From: Oscillospiraceae bacterium
GTDB taxonomy: Bacteria; Bacillota; Clostridia; Oscillospirales; Ruminococcaceae
Direction of reading: 5' to 3'
Assembly (NCBI GenBank): GCA_017438745.1
Contig: JAFRUS010000014.1
Coordinates: 1-64,000, forward strand
Length of the DNA: 64,000 nucleotides
The notes under the pieces: model-generated
What the model saw: the letters and a program-made list of their open reading frames with translations, nothing else
The model's database searches: none
What the model was told of the DNA's origin: nothing
Made by a program: the position numbers and the translations under genes
Shown: piece by piece, positions 1 to 8,805 of the stretch
Position numbering within the stretch: the first letter of the stretch is position 1
Layout of the letters: every line of letters begins with the position of its first letter

Positions 1-1236
1 CTTCTCTCACCTGGTTCTGACAATACAAGAGCTAAGGTTTCACTCCAGAGAGCAGCTCAGACACTTAAGTTCTGTGAACAGAACGGTATTGCTCTCAGAG
101 GTCATACATTCGTTTGGTACAGCCAGACACCTGACTGGTTCTTCAAGCAGAACTTCCAGCAGGGCGGACAGGATGTTTCAAAGGACATCATGAACCAGCG
201 TCTTGAAAACTTCATCAAGGATACATTTGAACTCCTCGCTAAGGAATATCCTAACCTTGATGTTTACGCTTACGACGTATGTAACGAGCTCTTCGTAAAT
301 GACGGCGGCGGACTCCGTCCTGGCAGCAACTCAGGCTGGACCAGAATTTACGGCGACAACAGCGATGAATTTATCATCAACGCATTTACATATGCAAGAA
401 AGTATGCTCCTAAGGGATGCAAACTTTACATCAACGACTATAACGAATACATGCCTGCAAAGACAAACGATATCTACAGCATCGCTATGAAGCTCAAGGA
501 ACTCGGCGTTATCGATGGTATCGGAATGCAGTCACACCTTGATATCAGCTATCCAAGTGCTCAGGTTTACAAGACAGCTCTTGAAAAGTTCTTAAGCACA
601 GGTCTTGAAGTTCAGATCACTGAGCTCGATATCACAACAAATAATGACTGGGATTCACAGGCTAAGCTCTTTGCTGATGTATTCCAGATGGCAGCTGACC
701 ACGCTGATCAGATCCCTGCTGTTACAGTATGGGGTACAAACGACAGCATCAGCTGGAGAAGACAGAACAGCCCTCTCCTCTTCAGTCAGGGTTATCAGCC
801 GAAGAAGGCTTATGAATCTGTAATGGCAGTTACTGTTCCTTCAGGTTCAACTCAGAAGACAGAACCTTCACCAAGTCCTTCTCCGTCACCAAGCCCGTCT
901 CCATCGCCATCACCTTCACCTAGCCCTTCTCCATCACCGAGCCCTTCTCCATCACCGAGCCCATCACCTTCACCAAGTCCTTCACCTTCACCGAGCCCAT
1001 CACCTTCAGTAGCTCCTTCGAAGGATCCGGTGATCAATACAGCTCCTGATGCAGGTTATACAGCAGGTGATGCTGACATGAACGGCGCTCTTACAACAAA
1101 CGATCTTGTTACAGTTATGAAGCACATCATTGGTTCTTCAAAGCTCACAGGAGACGCTCTTAAGGCAGCCGATATGAACGGCGACGGTGCAATTTCAATC
1201 ATCGACCTTATCAAATTAAAAAATAAACTTATTTGA
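1..1236 (+). CDS. Endo-1,4-beta-xylanase, GH10 with C-terminal dockerin (5' partial)
   Basis: Secreted xylanase that cuts the xylan backbone; the frame is open at base 1, so the signal peptide and first part of the barrel lie outside the window. GH10 hallmarks are RGHTFVWYSQTPDW (from base 97), the acid/base Glu of DVCNE (286-288) and the nucleophile Glu of ITELD (622-624). A Pro-Ser linker (about 868-1012) leads to a dockerin (about 1063-1233) with two canonical 12-residue calcium loops, DADMNGALTTND and DMNGDGAISIID. The dockerin implies docking to a cellulosomal cohesin outside the cell. A strong terminator follows at once, so this gene ends its transcript. Any extra N-terminal modules cannot be judged. 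Confidence 0.95.
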   Translation, partial: LLSPGSDNTRAKVSLQRAAQTLKFCEQNGIALRGHTFVWYSQTPDWFFKQNFQQGGQDVSKDIMNQRLENFIKDTFELLAKEYPNLDVYAYDVCNELFVNDGGGLRPGSNSGWTRIYGDNSDEFIINAFTYARKYAPKGCKLYINDYNEYMPAKTNDIYSIAMKLKELGVIDGIGMQSHLDISYPSAQVYKTALEKFLSTGLEVQITELDITTNNDWDSQAKLFADVFQMAADHADQIPAVTVWGTNDSISWRRQNSPLLFSQGYQPKKAYESVMAVTVPSGSTQKTEPSPSPSPSPSPSPSPSPSPSPSPSPSPSPSPSPSPSPSPSPSPSPSPSVAPSKDPVINTAPDAGYTAGDADMNGALTTNDLVTVMKHIIGSSKLTGDALKAADMNGDGAISIIDLIKLKNKLI

Positions 1237-1255
1237 TCCAATTCAATCCTGCGCG

Positions 1256-1292
1256 AAAAGCCAGTCTGTATTTAATATAGACTGGCTTTTCC
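1256..1292 (+). terminator. Rho-independent terminator after the GH10 gene
   Basis: Perfect 12-bp stem AAAAGCCAGTCT / AGACTGGCTTTT (1256-1267 and 1279-1290) with an 11-nt loop, ending in a T-run 20 bp after the stop codon. Confidence 0.9.
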
Positions 1293-1668
1293 TTTTGTCA
1301 TTTATTGTAGCTTTAATCATTTTTATGGTAAATGTGTACTAATCGCTTTCTGAGCCGGTAATGACAGCAAAATCTTGCTGTCATTAGTATTATTTTTACT
1401 CAATAGTGATAATTATTTACTTAATTCGTCACTTAACTTTCATGATTTAATCACATTTAGGAAGGTTTAAGTTTGTCAAAAGCATGTCAAAACTACGTCA
1501 TTGGCTTATTACTTATATATATTAAATTTACATCAATAAATCATCGCATTTTACCGTCACTCTGCATATATACCCATCTGTTAAAATTCTACACTTGTCT
1601 GTCGAAGTGTCGTTCGTTTGTGAATGTTGTACAATGTTAAGCTCTATGTCACAAGTTTATTATTGAAC
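1293..1668. other. AT-rich intergenic stretch
   Basis: About 375 bp between the GH10 terminator and the next promoter. I see no credible reading frame, structured RNA or repeat here. It may hold binding sites for substrate-dependent control of the downstream xylanase, but none can be recognised by eye. Confidence 0.5.
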
Positions 1669-1697
1669 TTGACACATATATTAAAAAGTTGTATACT
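1669..1697 (+). promoter_or_regulatory. Sigma-A-type promoter of the GH11-CE1 gene
   Basis: TTGACA (1669-1674), 17-bp spacer, TATACT (1692-1697): near consensus. It lies 25 bp upstream of the ATG, which has the ribosome binding site AAAGAGGTGG (1708-1717). Confidence 0.8.
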
Positions 1698-1721
1698 TAG
1701 GACACAGAAAGAGGTGGTATA

Positions 1722-3803
1722 ATGAAACACACAAAAAAGATCGCATGTGGTTTCATCGCATTATCAATGTTAATGTCAATCGCAGCATCGCCAGAACTTC
1801 TCAGTGTAAAAAATATACTGACAGTTAAAGCTGCGGATCAGGTCGGACAAAAATTCTCTGTAGGCAACGGTCAGAAGACACAGTACAAGGCTGACAACGT
1901 TGACGGCTACAGCTACGAGATCTGGCTTGACCAGACAGGCGGAAGCGGTTCCATGACACTTGGAAGCGGCGGTACATTCAGCACAGAATGGAGTGCTCAG
2001 GTTTCAAGAGGTAACTTCCTTGCCCGCCGAGGCAGAAACTATGACGCAACAAAGAAAGCTACGGAATACGGTCCGATCGTAATGGACTATGCTGCTGAAT
2101 ATTCAGCAAGCTCACAGGGTAACTCAAGACTCTGCGTATATGGCTGGATGAAGAATCCTCTCGTAGAATACTACATCATCGAGGACTGGGTTAACTGGTG
2201 CCCTAAACCAAACGGTGCCAGCAAGACAGTTACTATCGATGGTGCTGAATACGAGATCTTCCAGCTTGACCACACAGGTCCTACTATCCTCGGTACTACC
2301 GAAACATTCAAGCAGTACTTCAGCGTTCGTAAGTCAAAGAGAACATCAGGTACCATCACAGTATCAGATCACTTCAAGGCATGGGCAGACGCAGGATGGA
2401 ACATTGGTAACCTTACAGAAGTTGCTCTCAATGTTGAAGGCTGGGAGAGCAGCGGTAAGGCTAACGTAACAAAGCTCACTATCGGTGAGACCGGCAGCAA
2501 AACAAATACAGACCCTTCACCATCACCGTCCCCTTCACAGAATCCTCAGAATCCTTGGGGACAGCAGAATCCTTGGGAACAGCCAAGTTCTGCTCCAGGC
2601 TCAAACCCTAATACAAACTCGGGCAGCCTTTCTGAAATTCAGGCGAAGGCAAAGGCCGAATTCACAGAAAACGTTCCTGGTGAAGCTAAAGCTTCCGACA
2701 CTGGTAAACTGTCAAAGATCCATTATCAGTCAAAGAAGGCCGGTAGACAGAAACCAGCAAATGTATGGCTTCCTGAAGGCTATACAGAAGGAAAAAAATA
2801 TCCTGTCCTTTACGTAAACCACGGTGTAATGGGCGGTGAAGACGACCTTACAAAGGGATGGGGCATCTGCGAGATGGCTTCATACTTTATAAAGAAGGGT
2901 CAGGTTCAGCCATTCATCATCGTATTCACACAGATGTACACAGGTCCTAACGAAAGACCTGGCGGTATCACCCAACAGGATATGGACTACTACGATGACT
3001 TCCTCTATGATCTCACTGAAAGCCTTATGCCTTACATGTCTGAACATTACTCAGTAGCTGAAGGCAGAGAAAACACAGCTATCTGCGGTTTCTCAATGGG
3101 CGGCAGAGAATCACTCTACATTGGTATGAAGGCTTGTGACAAGATCGGTTACGTAGCCGCTTCATCACCGGCTCCTGGTATCGTTCCTGCAAAGGATATG
3201 TTCCTTAACCACCGCGGCAGCATGACTGAATCAGAATTCAAGTTTGCTACTACACCTTATCTCCTCATGATAGGCGGCGGTACAAATGATACAGTCGTTG
3301 GTACATTCCCTAAGCAGTATCACGAACTCTATGACAAGAACGGCGTTGATAACATCTGGTTTGAAAAGGCAGGTGCAGGTCACGACGCTTCAGTAGGTAC
3401 ACCACTGTTCTACAATTTCATCGGACACATCTTCCCTGTTGGTGCAGCACAGACTACAGAACCTTCTCCAAGCCCGTCACCATCACCTTCACCAAGTCCT
3501 TCTCCATCACCATCACCTTCACCATCGCCAAGTCCAAGTCCGTCACCAAGCCCATCGCCATCACCATCGCCAAGTCCTTCTCCAAGTCCGACAACTTCAC
3601 CGGAACCTACTCAGGTACCTGAAGTAACAGCAGGAGATGCAGACGGTAACGGCGTTGTAAATACAGCTGATATCACTCTTGTTATGAAGCATCTTATCGG
3701 CTCATCTACTATCAAGTCAGAAAACATCAGGAATGCCGACTTAAACGGCGACGGCAAAATTTCTATCATCGATCTTATCAAGCTTAAGAATATATTTTCA
3801 TGA
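1722..3803 (+). CDS. Bifunctional xylanase (GH11) / CE1-type esterase with dockerin
   Basis: Secreted 693-residue modular enzyme. A signal peptide (about residues 1-37) precedes a GH11 domain (about 40-260) with nucleophile E149 in NPLVEYY and acid/base E239 in NVEGW. A Pro/Ser/Asn/Trp-rich linker leads to an esterase-D-like alpha/beta-hydrolase (about 308-570) with nucleophile S458 in GFSMGG and His554 in GAGHD, as in CE1 feruloyl and acetylxylan esterases. A Pro-Ser linker then leads to a dockerin (about 638-693) with loops DADGNGVVNTAD and DLNGDGKISIID. It would cut xylan and remove ester side groups in one polypeptide. Feruloyl versus acetyl specificity cannot be read from the sequence. 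It has its own promoter and terminator, so it is monocistronic. Confidence 0.95.
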   Translation: MKHTKKIACGFIALSMLMSIAASPELLSVKNILTVKAADQVGQKFSVGNGQKTQYKADNVDGYSYEIWLDQTGGSGSMTLGSGGTFSTEWSAQVSRGNFLARRGRNYDATKKATEYGPIVMDYAAEYSASSQGNSRLCVYGWMKNPLVEYYIIEDWVNWCPKPNGASKTVTIDGAEYEIFQLDHTGPTILGTTETFKQYFSVRKSKRTSGTITVSDHFKAWADAGWNIGNLTEVALNVEGWESSGKANVTKLTIGETGSKTNTDPSPSPSPSQNPQNPWGQQNPWEQPSSAPGSNPNTNSGSLSEIQAKAKAEFTENVPGEAKASDTGKLSKIHYQSKKAGRQKPANVWLPEGYTEGKKYPVLYVNHGVMGGEDDLTKGWGICEMASYFIKKGQVQPFIIVFTQMYTGPNERPGGITQQDMDYYDDFLYDLTESLMPYMSEHYSVAEGRENTAICGFSMGGRESLYIGMKACDKIGYVAASSPAPGIVPAKDMFLNHRGSMTESEFKFATTPYLLMIGGGTNDTVVGTFPKQYHELYDKNGVDNIWFEKAGAGHDASVGTPLFYNFIGHIFPVGAAQTTEPSPSPSPSPSPSPSPSPSPSPSPSPSPSPSPSPSPSPSPSPSPTTSPEPTQVPEVTAGDADGNGVVNTADITLVMKHLIGSSTIKSENIRNADLNGDGKISIIDLIKLKNIFS

Positions 3804-3852
3804 TCCTGACTTCTAAATCATTCTGATCCAAATCAATTCATCCATTCAATAT

Positions 3853-3890
3853 AAAAAGTGCGTACCACTTGTTGATACGCACTTTTTCAT
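3853..3890 (+). terminator. Terminator after the GH11-CE1 gene
   Basis: 12-bp stem AAAAAGTGCGTA / TACGCACTTTTT (3853-3864 and 3876-3887) ending in a T-run. Confidence 0.9.
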
Positions 3891-4005
3891 ATTTTTTATG
3901 CACAAAACAATTGCATTTATGTCTGATAAATGATATAATGACTTATATAAATCTATAGAGGTACTATAGTATAAGAGATATGATGTAGAAACAGGAGGGG
4001 TCTTT

Positions 4006-4275
4006 ATGACAACAGTTAAGGAGCACACTATCACCGAGGATATGACCAGATATCTTCAGAGGCAGTACACGGTCTACAGAAATGCAAAAGGCGCTGAATC
4101 TGCCGACGTGGAAGTCCTTTATACAAGCATGATAATCTATATCCACGGTTTTATCCGCGGAATAAGAACACTTTTTCCGGACTCTGAAGCACCGAGCCGG
4201 ATAGAAACGGAACTCATGAAAGAAAATTCACGTCTTCATGAGGAATCACTGAAACTGATAGAGAAACAGAAATAA
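4006..4275 (+). CDS. Hypothetical protein, 89 residues
   Basis: I do not recognise this family. The start is supported by a strong ribosome binding site AGGAGGGG (3993-4000). A TATAAT-like -10 box lies at about 3934. The protein is soluble and probably helical; the last 30 residues are charged and could form a short coiled coil. No signal peptide or membrane segment. The next gene starts 120 bp downstream on the same strand with no terminator between, so they may be co-transcribed. Confidence 0.7.
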   Translation: MTTVKEHTITEDMTRYLQRQYTVYRNAKGAESADVEVLYTSMIIYIHGFIRGIRTLFPDSEAPSRIETELMKENSRLHEESLKLIEKQK

Positions 4276-4395
4276 GTAAAGGCTGATCAATCTTTTAATA
4301 CGCGATGGTCCGTGGCGAAACCGGAACTCCAGCGTGATCAGTGTTTCATTAACAAACGTCTTAAAAGGGATTTACAGAGATATAGGGGGATCATC

Positions 4396-4833
4396 GTGGA
4401 AATACTGCTTATTCTTGCTGTGATCGTTGTTCTGTGCCTTGTTCTCGGGGTGAAAAAGATCTATCTTGTTTTTGCGGCAGTCGCTCTTATCGCACTTGCC
4501 TATGTCGTAACCATAATAATGCTCAGCGTGTTTTTTGTGATCATGATACTTTCAAAGAAACGCGAAGCTGTGTTTTCACATATCGACAAAAGCCCGAAAA
4601 GCCGGTTCAACGTTGCCTGGTACAAAATAGACGGAGAAGTTTATCCGAACATCTTCCCGGAAGAAGGCTTTATGCAGGACAAATTCTACCGTACAGACAA
4701 ACCGTGTCATGTTCTGCTTTCAAGGAATAAGAAATTCGTTTTCGATAAATTTTCCTGCACCACATGTACCCTCGGATTTCTTCTTGGAGTAGGTACAGTT
4801 ATTGCAGCAGCGGTGATACTTACAAGATTATAA
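4396..4833 (+). CDS. Small membrane protein, unknown function
   Basis: 145 residues from a GTG start chosen because AGGGGGA (about 4384-4390) lies just upstream. The frame also reads back to a GTG at 4312, but that start has no ribosome binding site. Two adjacent hydrophobic helices form the first 55 residues. A polar domain of about 70 residues follows, then a third hydrophobic stretch at the C-terminus preceded by a CTTC motif. No family recognised. A clear terminator follows 10 bp after the stop. Confidence 0.65.
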   Translation: MEILLILAVIVVLCLVLGVKKIYLVFAAVALIALAYVVTIIMLSVFFVIMILSKKREAVFSHIDKSPKSRFNVAWYKIDGEVYPNIFPEEGFMQDKFYRTDKPCHVLLSRNKKFVFDKFSCTTCTLGFLLGVGTVIAAAVILTRL

Positions 4834-4843
4834 TGATGACAGC

Positions 4844-4876
4844 AGCGAACGCATTATTAAAGCGTTCGCTTTTTCG
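4844..4876 (+). terminator. Terminator
   Basis: Stem AGCGAACGC / GCGTTCGCT (4844-4852 and 4862-4870) followed by TTTT. The same stem arms occur in the hairpin at 6335-6363. Confidence 0.85.
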
Positions 4877-4967
4877 TTTACTATACTTTCCTGTTATCTC
4901 TACACTTTATGATCCTTCCCGAATATTGCTAAGTTACAGAATTGTAAGGTTAAGTAATACTAAAAAC

Positions 4968-4996
4968 AAGACATCCGGCTTTGCTTGCGTTATAAT
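4968..4996 (+). promoter_or_regulatory. Promoter of the erythromycin-esterase-like gene
   Basis: AAGACA (4968-4973), 17-bp spacer, TATAAT (4991-4996), about 65 bp before the start codon. Confidence 0.6.
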
Positions 4997-5060
4997 AATA
5001 TTGCAGTCAAACGAACAGACTGAAACTTATACATAAGGAAACTGAAAGGACATAATTAAA

Positions 5061-6326
5061 ATGAAAAAAGCAGGTCTTATAATAACATCAGTGATCACTC
5101 TCGCACTTTGTGCCGGTTTCGGAGCTACACAGAGCCATTTCAAGCCGGCTAAGATAGAAAGTTTCGGTAACACAGTAAAAGCTGTTGAAACACTTACCGT
5201 ACCTGATAATGCAAGGATCATTGCACTCGGCGAAGCAACACACGGAAACAAGGAATTTCAGGAGCTTAAGCTCTCCGTGTTCAGAACTCTGGTCGAGACC
5301 ACCAATGTCCGCGGGCTCATACTTGAAGGCGATTTCGGCGGATGCGCTCTTGCGAATGAATATATAAACGGCGGTGAAGGCAATGCCGAAGATATCACAC
5401 GAAAGCTCGGATACCGTATTTACCGTACAGATGAAATGTGCGAACTCATCAAATGGATGCGCGAGTATAACGACAAGGCATCTGAGAATGATAAGGTACG
5501 TATTTACGGAGCTGACATTCAGAACGATATGTGTGCTGTACAGGTAATAAAGAATTTCTACTCACTTGCCGCTCCTGAAAAAGCATCTGAAATATCTTCC
5601 AAACTCGATGAACTGTTTGGCAGTGAGGAAGATGCTTACAATAAAAGTGATTATGATAAGATCATTACGTTTATCACTGAAACTTCCTCAGATATGGATG
5701 AAAATCAGAATGCATATGAAACAGCAACAAGTAAAGAAAAGTTCGCCACTGCCCGCCGTGCATTTGACGCACTGACTAACTACTTGGAATACCGCGAGAA
5801 AAAGAGCTTTTCACACAAATACCGCGATACATGCATGAAGGATAACACGTTATGGGCACTTGAAAATGAAGAGATCAATTACAACAGTCGCCTCATGCTC
5901 GCATCTCACAACGGACACATGACCAAGAACCAGTCTTCAGCAGTTACTTTCCTCGGAAAATTCCTTCACGATGAACTCGGCGACGGATATTTCGCTATCG
6001 GCACCGACTTCTACATCACAAAAGATAATCTTCCGGGCAAAAACGGCAGAGAAGTCCACAAATTCTGCTCCGACGATCCCCTCGCCTATCAGATAAAGTA
6101 CACCGACGATAATATGTGCTATCTCGATTTCAGTGAGATTACTGAAAGTGATCCTCTGTACGATAAGGTCCACAATCAGATGAAAACCGGCTCACTCGGC
6201 GAACAGTACAACCTGATGATCAAACTTGTAAAACCATTCTATCAGCTGAACTATGCACCGGATGATATGTATGATGCTATGATTCTGGTTTATGAGGCTG
6301 AACCTACTGAGATATGGGAGCAGTGA
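5061..6326 (+). CDS. Erythromycin-esterase-family protein, secreted
   Basis: 421 residues with an N-terminal signal peptide (about 1-22). It carries the motifs of the EreA/EreB-like family (PF05139): LGEATHG with E58 and H61, LEGDFGG with E89, RIYGADIQ, and SHNGHM with H283 and H286. These match the acidic and histidine active-site cluster described for EreB. Some family members hydrolyse the lactone of 14-membered macrolides; many others have unknown substrates, so resistance should not be assumed. An exported form is somewhat unusual because characterised resistance esterases are cytosolic. It has its own promoter and ends in hairpins. Confidence 0.85.
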   Translation: MKKAGLIITSVITLALCAGFGATQSHFKPAKIESFGNTVKAVETLTVPDNARIIALGEATHGNKEFQELKLSVFRTLVETTNVRGLILEGDFGGCALANEYINGGEGNAEDITRKLGYRIYRTDEMCELIKWMREYNDKASENDKVRIYGADIQNDMCAVQVIKNFYSLAAPEKASEISSKLDELFGSEEDAYNKSDYDKIITFITETSSDMDENQNAYETATSKEKFATARRAFDALTNYLEYREKKSFSHKYRDTCMKDNTLWALENEEINYNSRLMLASHNGHMTKNQSSAVTFLGKFLHDELGDGYFAIGTDFYITKDNLPGKNGREVHKFCSDDPLAYQIKYTDDNMCYLDFSEITESDPLYDKVHNQMKTGSLGEQYNLMIKLVKPFYQLNYAPDDMYDAMILVYEAEPTEIWEQ

Positions 6327-6334
6327 TATTAACC

Positions 6335-6363
6335 GACCAGCGAACGCGGGGCGTTCGCTGGTC
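6335..6363 (+). terminator. Hairpin after the erythromycin-esterase-like gene
   Basis: 13-bp stem GACCAGCGAACGC / GCGTTCGCTGGTC (6335-6347 and 6351-6363), GGG loop, but no T-run. It shares AGCGAACGC/GCGTTCGCT with the terminator at 4844. Confidence 0.6.
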
Positions 6364-6370
6364 TCGTAAA

Positions 6371-6432
6371 TGGTGGTGTGCCTGCAGCACACAATTGAAT
6401 TTGGCATACCTCATCGGTATGCCAAAATTTTA
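6371..6432. repeat. Diverged copy of the two-hairpin repeat (family A), bidirectional terminator
   Basis: First hairpin GTGTGC / GCACAC (6376-6381 and 6387-6392) around CTGCA. Second hairpin GGCATACC / GGTATGCC with loop TCATC, flanked by AATTT and AAATTTT so it can terminate both strands. It sits between convergent genes. The first hairpin resembles the family A repeats at 30642, 34683, 40749, 42917, 47047 and 48017; the second has an unrelated stem. Confidence 0.6.
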
Positions 6433-6975
6433 TTCTTCATCCTTATCTTCTGTGTATCTCTCCAGTTGAGCCAGTGAACGCTCCAGATGATCTGTGTTAG
6501 ATTTACTGTAGAAATAATCATCATCTGAGACTGGAAGTTCCGGAATACCATCATCAAGTTTTAATATTTCATCATTCCATACGCGGACAACGTTATTATC
6601 AAAAATGTACTGAATTGCTCTCATCATTCCCGAAGGCTCATACACATCAGTTTCTAGAACTATTTTAGGTATATTAAATAATTCTACCTCATTCTTCTTT
6701 TTACTTTTTGAAATGCTGTTCTTTAATATAGGTAACTTACCATCCTTCATTGCTTCATCAAGCTTAATTTTTAGTTCTGGTTTTCTGTATCTTATAAGCG
6801 ACTTTATTCCGGGATAAATTATCTTTTCAATTTTATTTGCAGCCCAATATGCAGTTAATTTTCCGTCAAAAGGATTAAGATAAAGATGATTATAATAATC
6901 GATATCAATTATACAGCCATGTACATTTCCCTCACCACATATTAATCCCTTCTCCGATTTACATACCTTTGAATA
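6430..6975 (-). pseudogene. 5'-truncated gene remnant, unknown family
   Basis: The frame is open from 6975 (just after an in-frame stop) to the TAA at 6430, about 181 codons, but I find no ATG, GTG or TTG until the Met at 6750. The part before that Met translates into ordinary protein sequence (CGEGNVHGCIIDIDYYNHLY, then a lysine-rich helix), so the frame is a real gene body without a start. The simplest reading is the C-terminal remnant of a longer protein after an upstream deletion or frameshift; a sequencing error is an alternative. If only the Met-initiated part is used, it gives 106 residues. No function assigned. Confidence 0.6.
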
Positions 6976-7093
6976 CTATTAGCTAATCTAAAAATATCTA
7001 TTTCTAAAACAACTTACTAATACGCATAGTCATTATATTTTATTATACCATAACCACTGTTTCATTTTCAGGACAATAAAAAATACGAAACAA

Positions 7094-8002
7094 TTATTCA
7101 AACATTTCTGAAACCGCTATTGTCTTCAGTGCTTCAACCGCTGTTTCATAAGAAATATTTTCTTCAAGAATTCGGGTTGTTATCGTATTGTAGTCTTCCC
7201 TGTAAATGTTATTTTCAATAATGAACCACAGCATTTCAGGTATATTAACGCCATTCTGTGCCGAAGGACAGATACTTGTCTGTGCTCTCACCTGTCGTAC
7301 TTCATTTACAAGTGTTTTGAATTCATCATTAAGCGGTACATAGTTTAATAGTTTGTATATATCATAAATATGTCGGGAATGCTTGCGTACACGTTTCTGA
7401 AGGTAATAATCACATAAAGCAAATACCTTGTCTGCAAGTGTTCGGTCAAGTCCCTGAACTTTCATTTCAAACTTATCAAGTCTGAAGTTTTCTATTTCTT
7501 CAGGTGCTTCCTCCTTCATCATATCTCCGATATAACTGTGAACAGGAAGAATAACTGTCGGAAATGAGACTTCCGCAAAAGAAGTTTCAAGTAATACTGC
7601 AGTCTGAACTGTTTCATCATATTCCTCTATTACCGATTTGTATTCAAGAATATATCGGTTATAACTTCGTCTGCTTCTTGTTTCATCTATGTTCGGTATA
7701 GTTAATCCGTATTCCTCAGCAGTTGATTTTATCGCCTCTTTGAGTTTTTTCATCTGCCCTTGAGATAACTTTGCGTCTATGGTAATATCGATATCTTCCG
7801 AAAATCTCTTTATTACCTTATGACATTTTGAAAGCGACGTTCCGCCTTTGAAAACAATATACCCAAGTTTTTCAGAAAGGTTCCTCAAAATCATTGTAAC
7901 GTAATAATCTTTTTCAACTACTGAAGGATATAGACTATATCTTTCTGCAGCTATATTAACTGCTTTTAGAAATTCAGCTTTATTATCATGCAGATACGCC
8001 AT
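7094..8002 (-). CDS. abiEii: AbiEii-type nucleotidyltransferase toxin
   Basis: 302 residues. The nucleotidyltransferase signature is clear: FKGGTSLSK (52-59 region) followed by SEDIDI with D70 and D72, and an early EKDYY (30-34). AbiEii proteins (PF08843) are the toxin half of type IV systems that provide phage resistance; family members have been reported to act on nucleotides or tRNA. Here the gene overlaps the end of its antitoxin gene by 17 bp, which implies translational coupling. Length is normal for the family and the active-site motifs are intact, so it looks functional. Confidence 0.9.
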   Translation of the reverse strand: MAYLHDNKAEFLKAVNIAAERYSLYPSVVEKDYYVTMILRNLSEKLGYIVFKGGTSLSKCHKVIKRFSEDIDITIDAKLSQGQMKKLKEAIKSTAEEYGLTIPNIDETRSRRSYNRYILEYKSVIEEYDETVQTAVLLETSFAEVSFPTVILPVHSYIGDMMKEEAPEEIENFRLDKFEMKVQGLDRTLADKVFALCDYYLQKRVRKHSRHIYDIYKLLNYVPLNDEFKTLVNEVRQVRAQTSICPSAQNGVNIPEMLWFIIENNIYREDYNTITTRILEENISYETAVEALKTIAVSEMFE

Positions 8003-8627
8003 TCAGCAGTCCCACCTCAAACATATTTTTATAAATCCGTTCCGGATAAAACGACAGATACGGCTTCATGTCTTCGAATTTGATTTCTTTTTTCTTCATA
8101 TAGCCGAGCAGTTTGTTTTTCAGTTCTTCCCCTTCCACTTCGGAAATATCAACTACTTCCTTAAGAAGATCAAGAAACTGCAGAACTGCTGCATTCTCCT
8201 TATTGACCACTACATAAGGTCTTTTTATTATTACCCGGATATTTACAAGCTTAGTTTCACGATAATCAGTAGTTGCCTTATTGGTATATATTTCGTACAT
8301 TCCAGGAAGCTGAGTTGTTAATCCAAGAAGATTTGCGAACATTATTCCACTCATATAGCCGCACTGTTCTGTACCATCCATAAGATATTTCTTGTTTATC
8401 ACATCATTAACCGATAACGTAGAACCGGAACGAAAAATAGATTTTTCAGGAAGATAATAAATTCCGGTATCAAATCTTTTTATCATGCCGTCTGTTGTCA
8501 ATTTCTTCATCTGCTGTCTTAGTGAAGCGCCGCTAATTTCAGGAATATCTATCTCAGACAGAAAAATAGGTTCATTCAGACCATAAAGATTTTTTAAATA
8601 CTCATATACACGCTCATAGCCTCTCAT
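7986..8627 (-). CDS. abiEi: AbiEi-type antitoxin (DUF6088-like)
   Basis: About 213 residues from the Met at 8627, chosen because AAAGGAGAATATGCT gives it a well-spaced ribosome binding site; the ATG 18 bp upstream lies inside that region. The N-terminal 60 residues look like a winged helix (SLRQQMKKLTTDGMIKRF), followed by the AbiEi-type domain with LMDGTEQCGYMSG. These antitoxins neutralise the cognate AbiEii protein and repress their own promoter. It is the first gene of the pair, with the toxin overlapping its 3' end. Confidence 0.85.
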   Translation of the reverse strand: MRGYERVYEYLKNLYGLNEPIFLSEIDIPEISGASLRQQMKKLTTDGMIKRFDTGIYYLPEKSIFRSGSTLSVNDVINKKYLMDGTEQCGYMSGIMFANLLGLTTQLPGMYEIYTNKATTDYRETKLVNIRVIIKRPYVVVNKENAAVLQFLDLLKEVVDISEVEGEELKNKLLGYMKKKEIKFEDMKPYLSFYPERIYKNMFEVGLLNGVSA

Positions 8628-8739
8628 AGCATATTCTCCTTTCATACGTTTTAGAAATATAAGCTTTCTTATTTGTATGATACACTAAAATCAGAAAAAA
8701 ATCAAGTGGTATTTAAAATCTTACTTCATAAAATCAAAA

Positions 8740-8774
8740 AGACAGCTCCGTTAAAAAAACGGAACTGTCTCTTT
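8740..8774 (-). terminator. Terminator between icd and abiE
   Basis: Near-perfect hairpin AGACAGCTCCGTT / AACGGAACTGTCT around an A-run, with T-runs on both strands. On the minus strand it ends the acn-icd transcript about 30 bp after the icd stop. Confidence 0.85.
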
Positions 8775-8805
8775 TTTATTATTAAATAAAGAATCTATTC
8801 AGCTA

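Noticed and set aside
850..1040. Minus-strand frame rich in Gly/Asp/Glu across the Pro-Ser linker
   Set aside because: It is the antisense shadow of the linker repeat; the same holds for the frames opposite 3439-3627 and 52192-54840.
5061..6326. Acquired macrolide resistance gene
   Set aside because: The family assignment holds, but the protein has a signal peptide, matching local style and no mobile-element context, so a resistance role is not supported.
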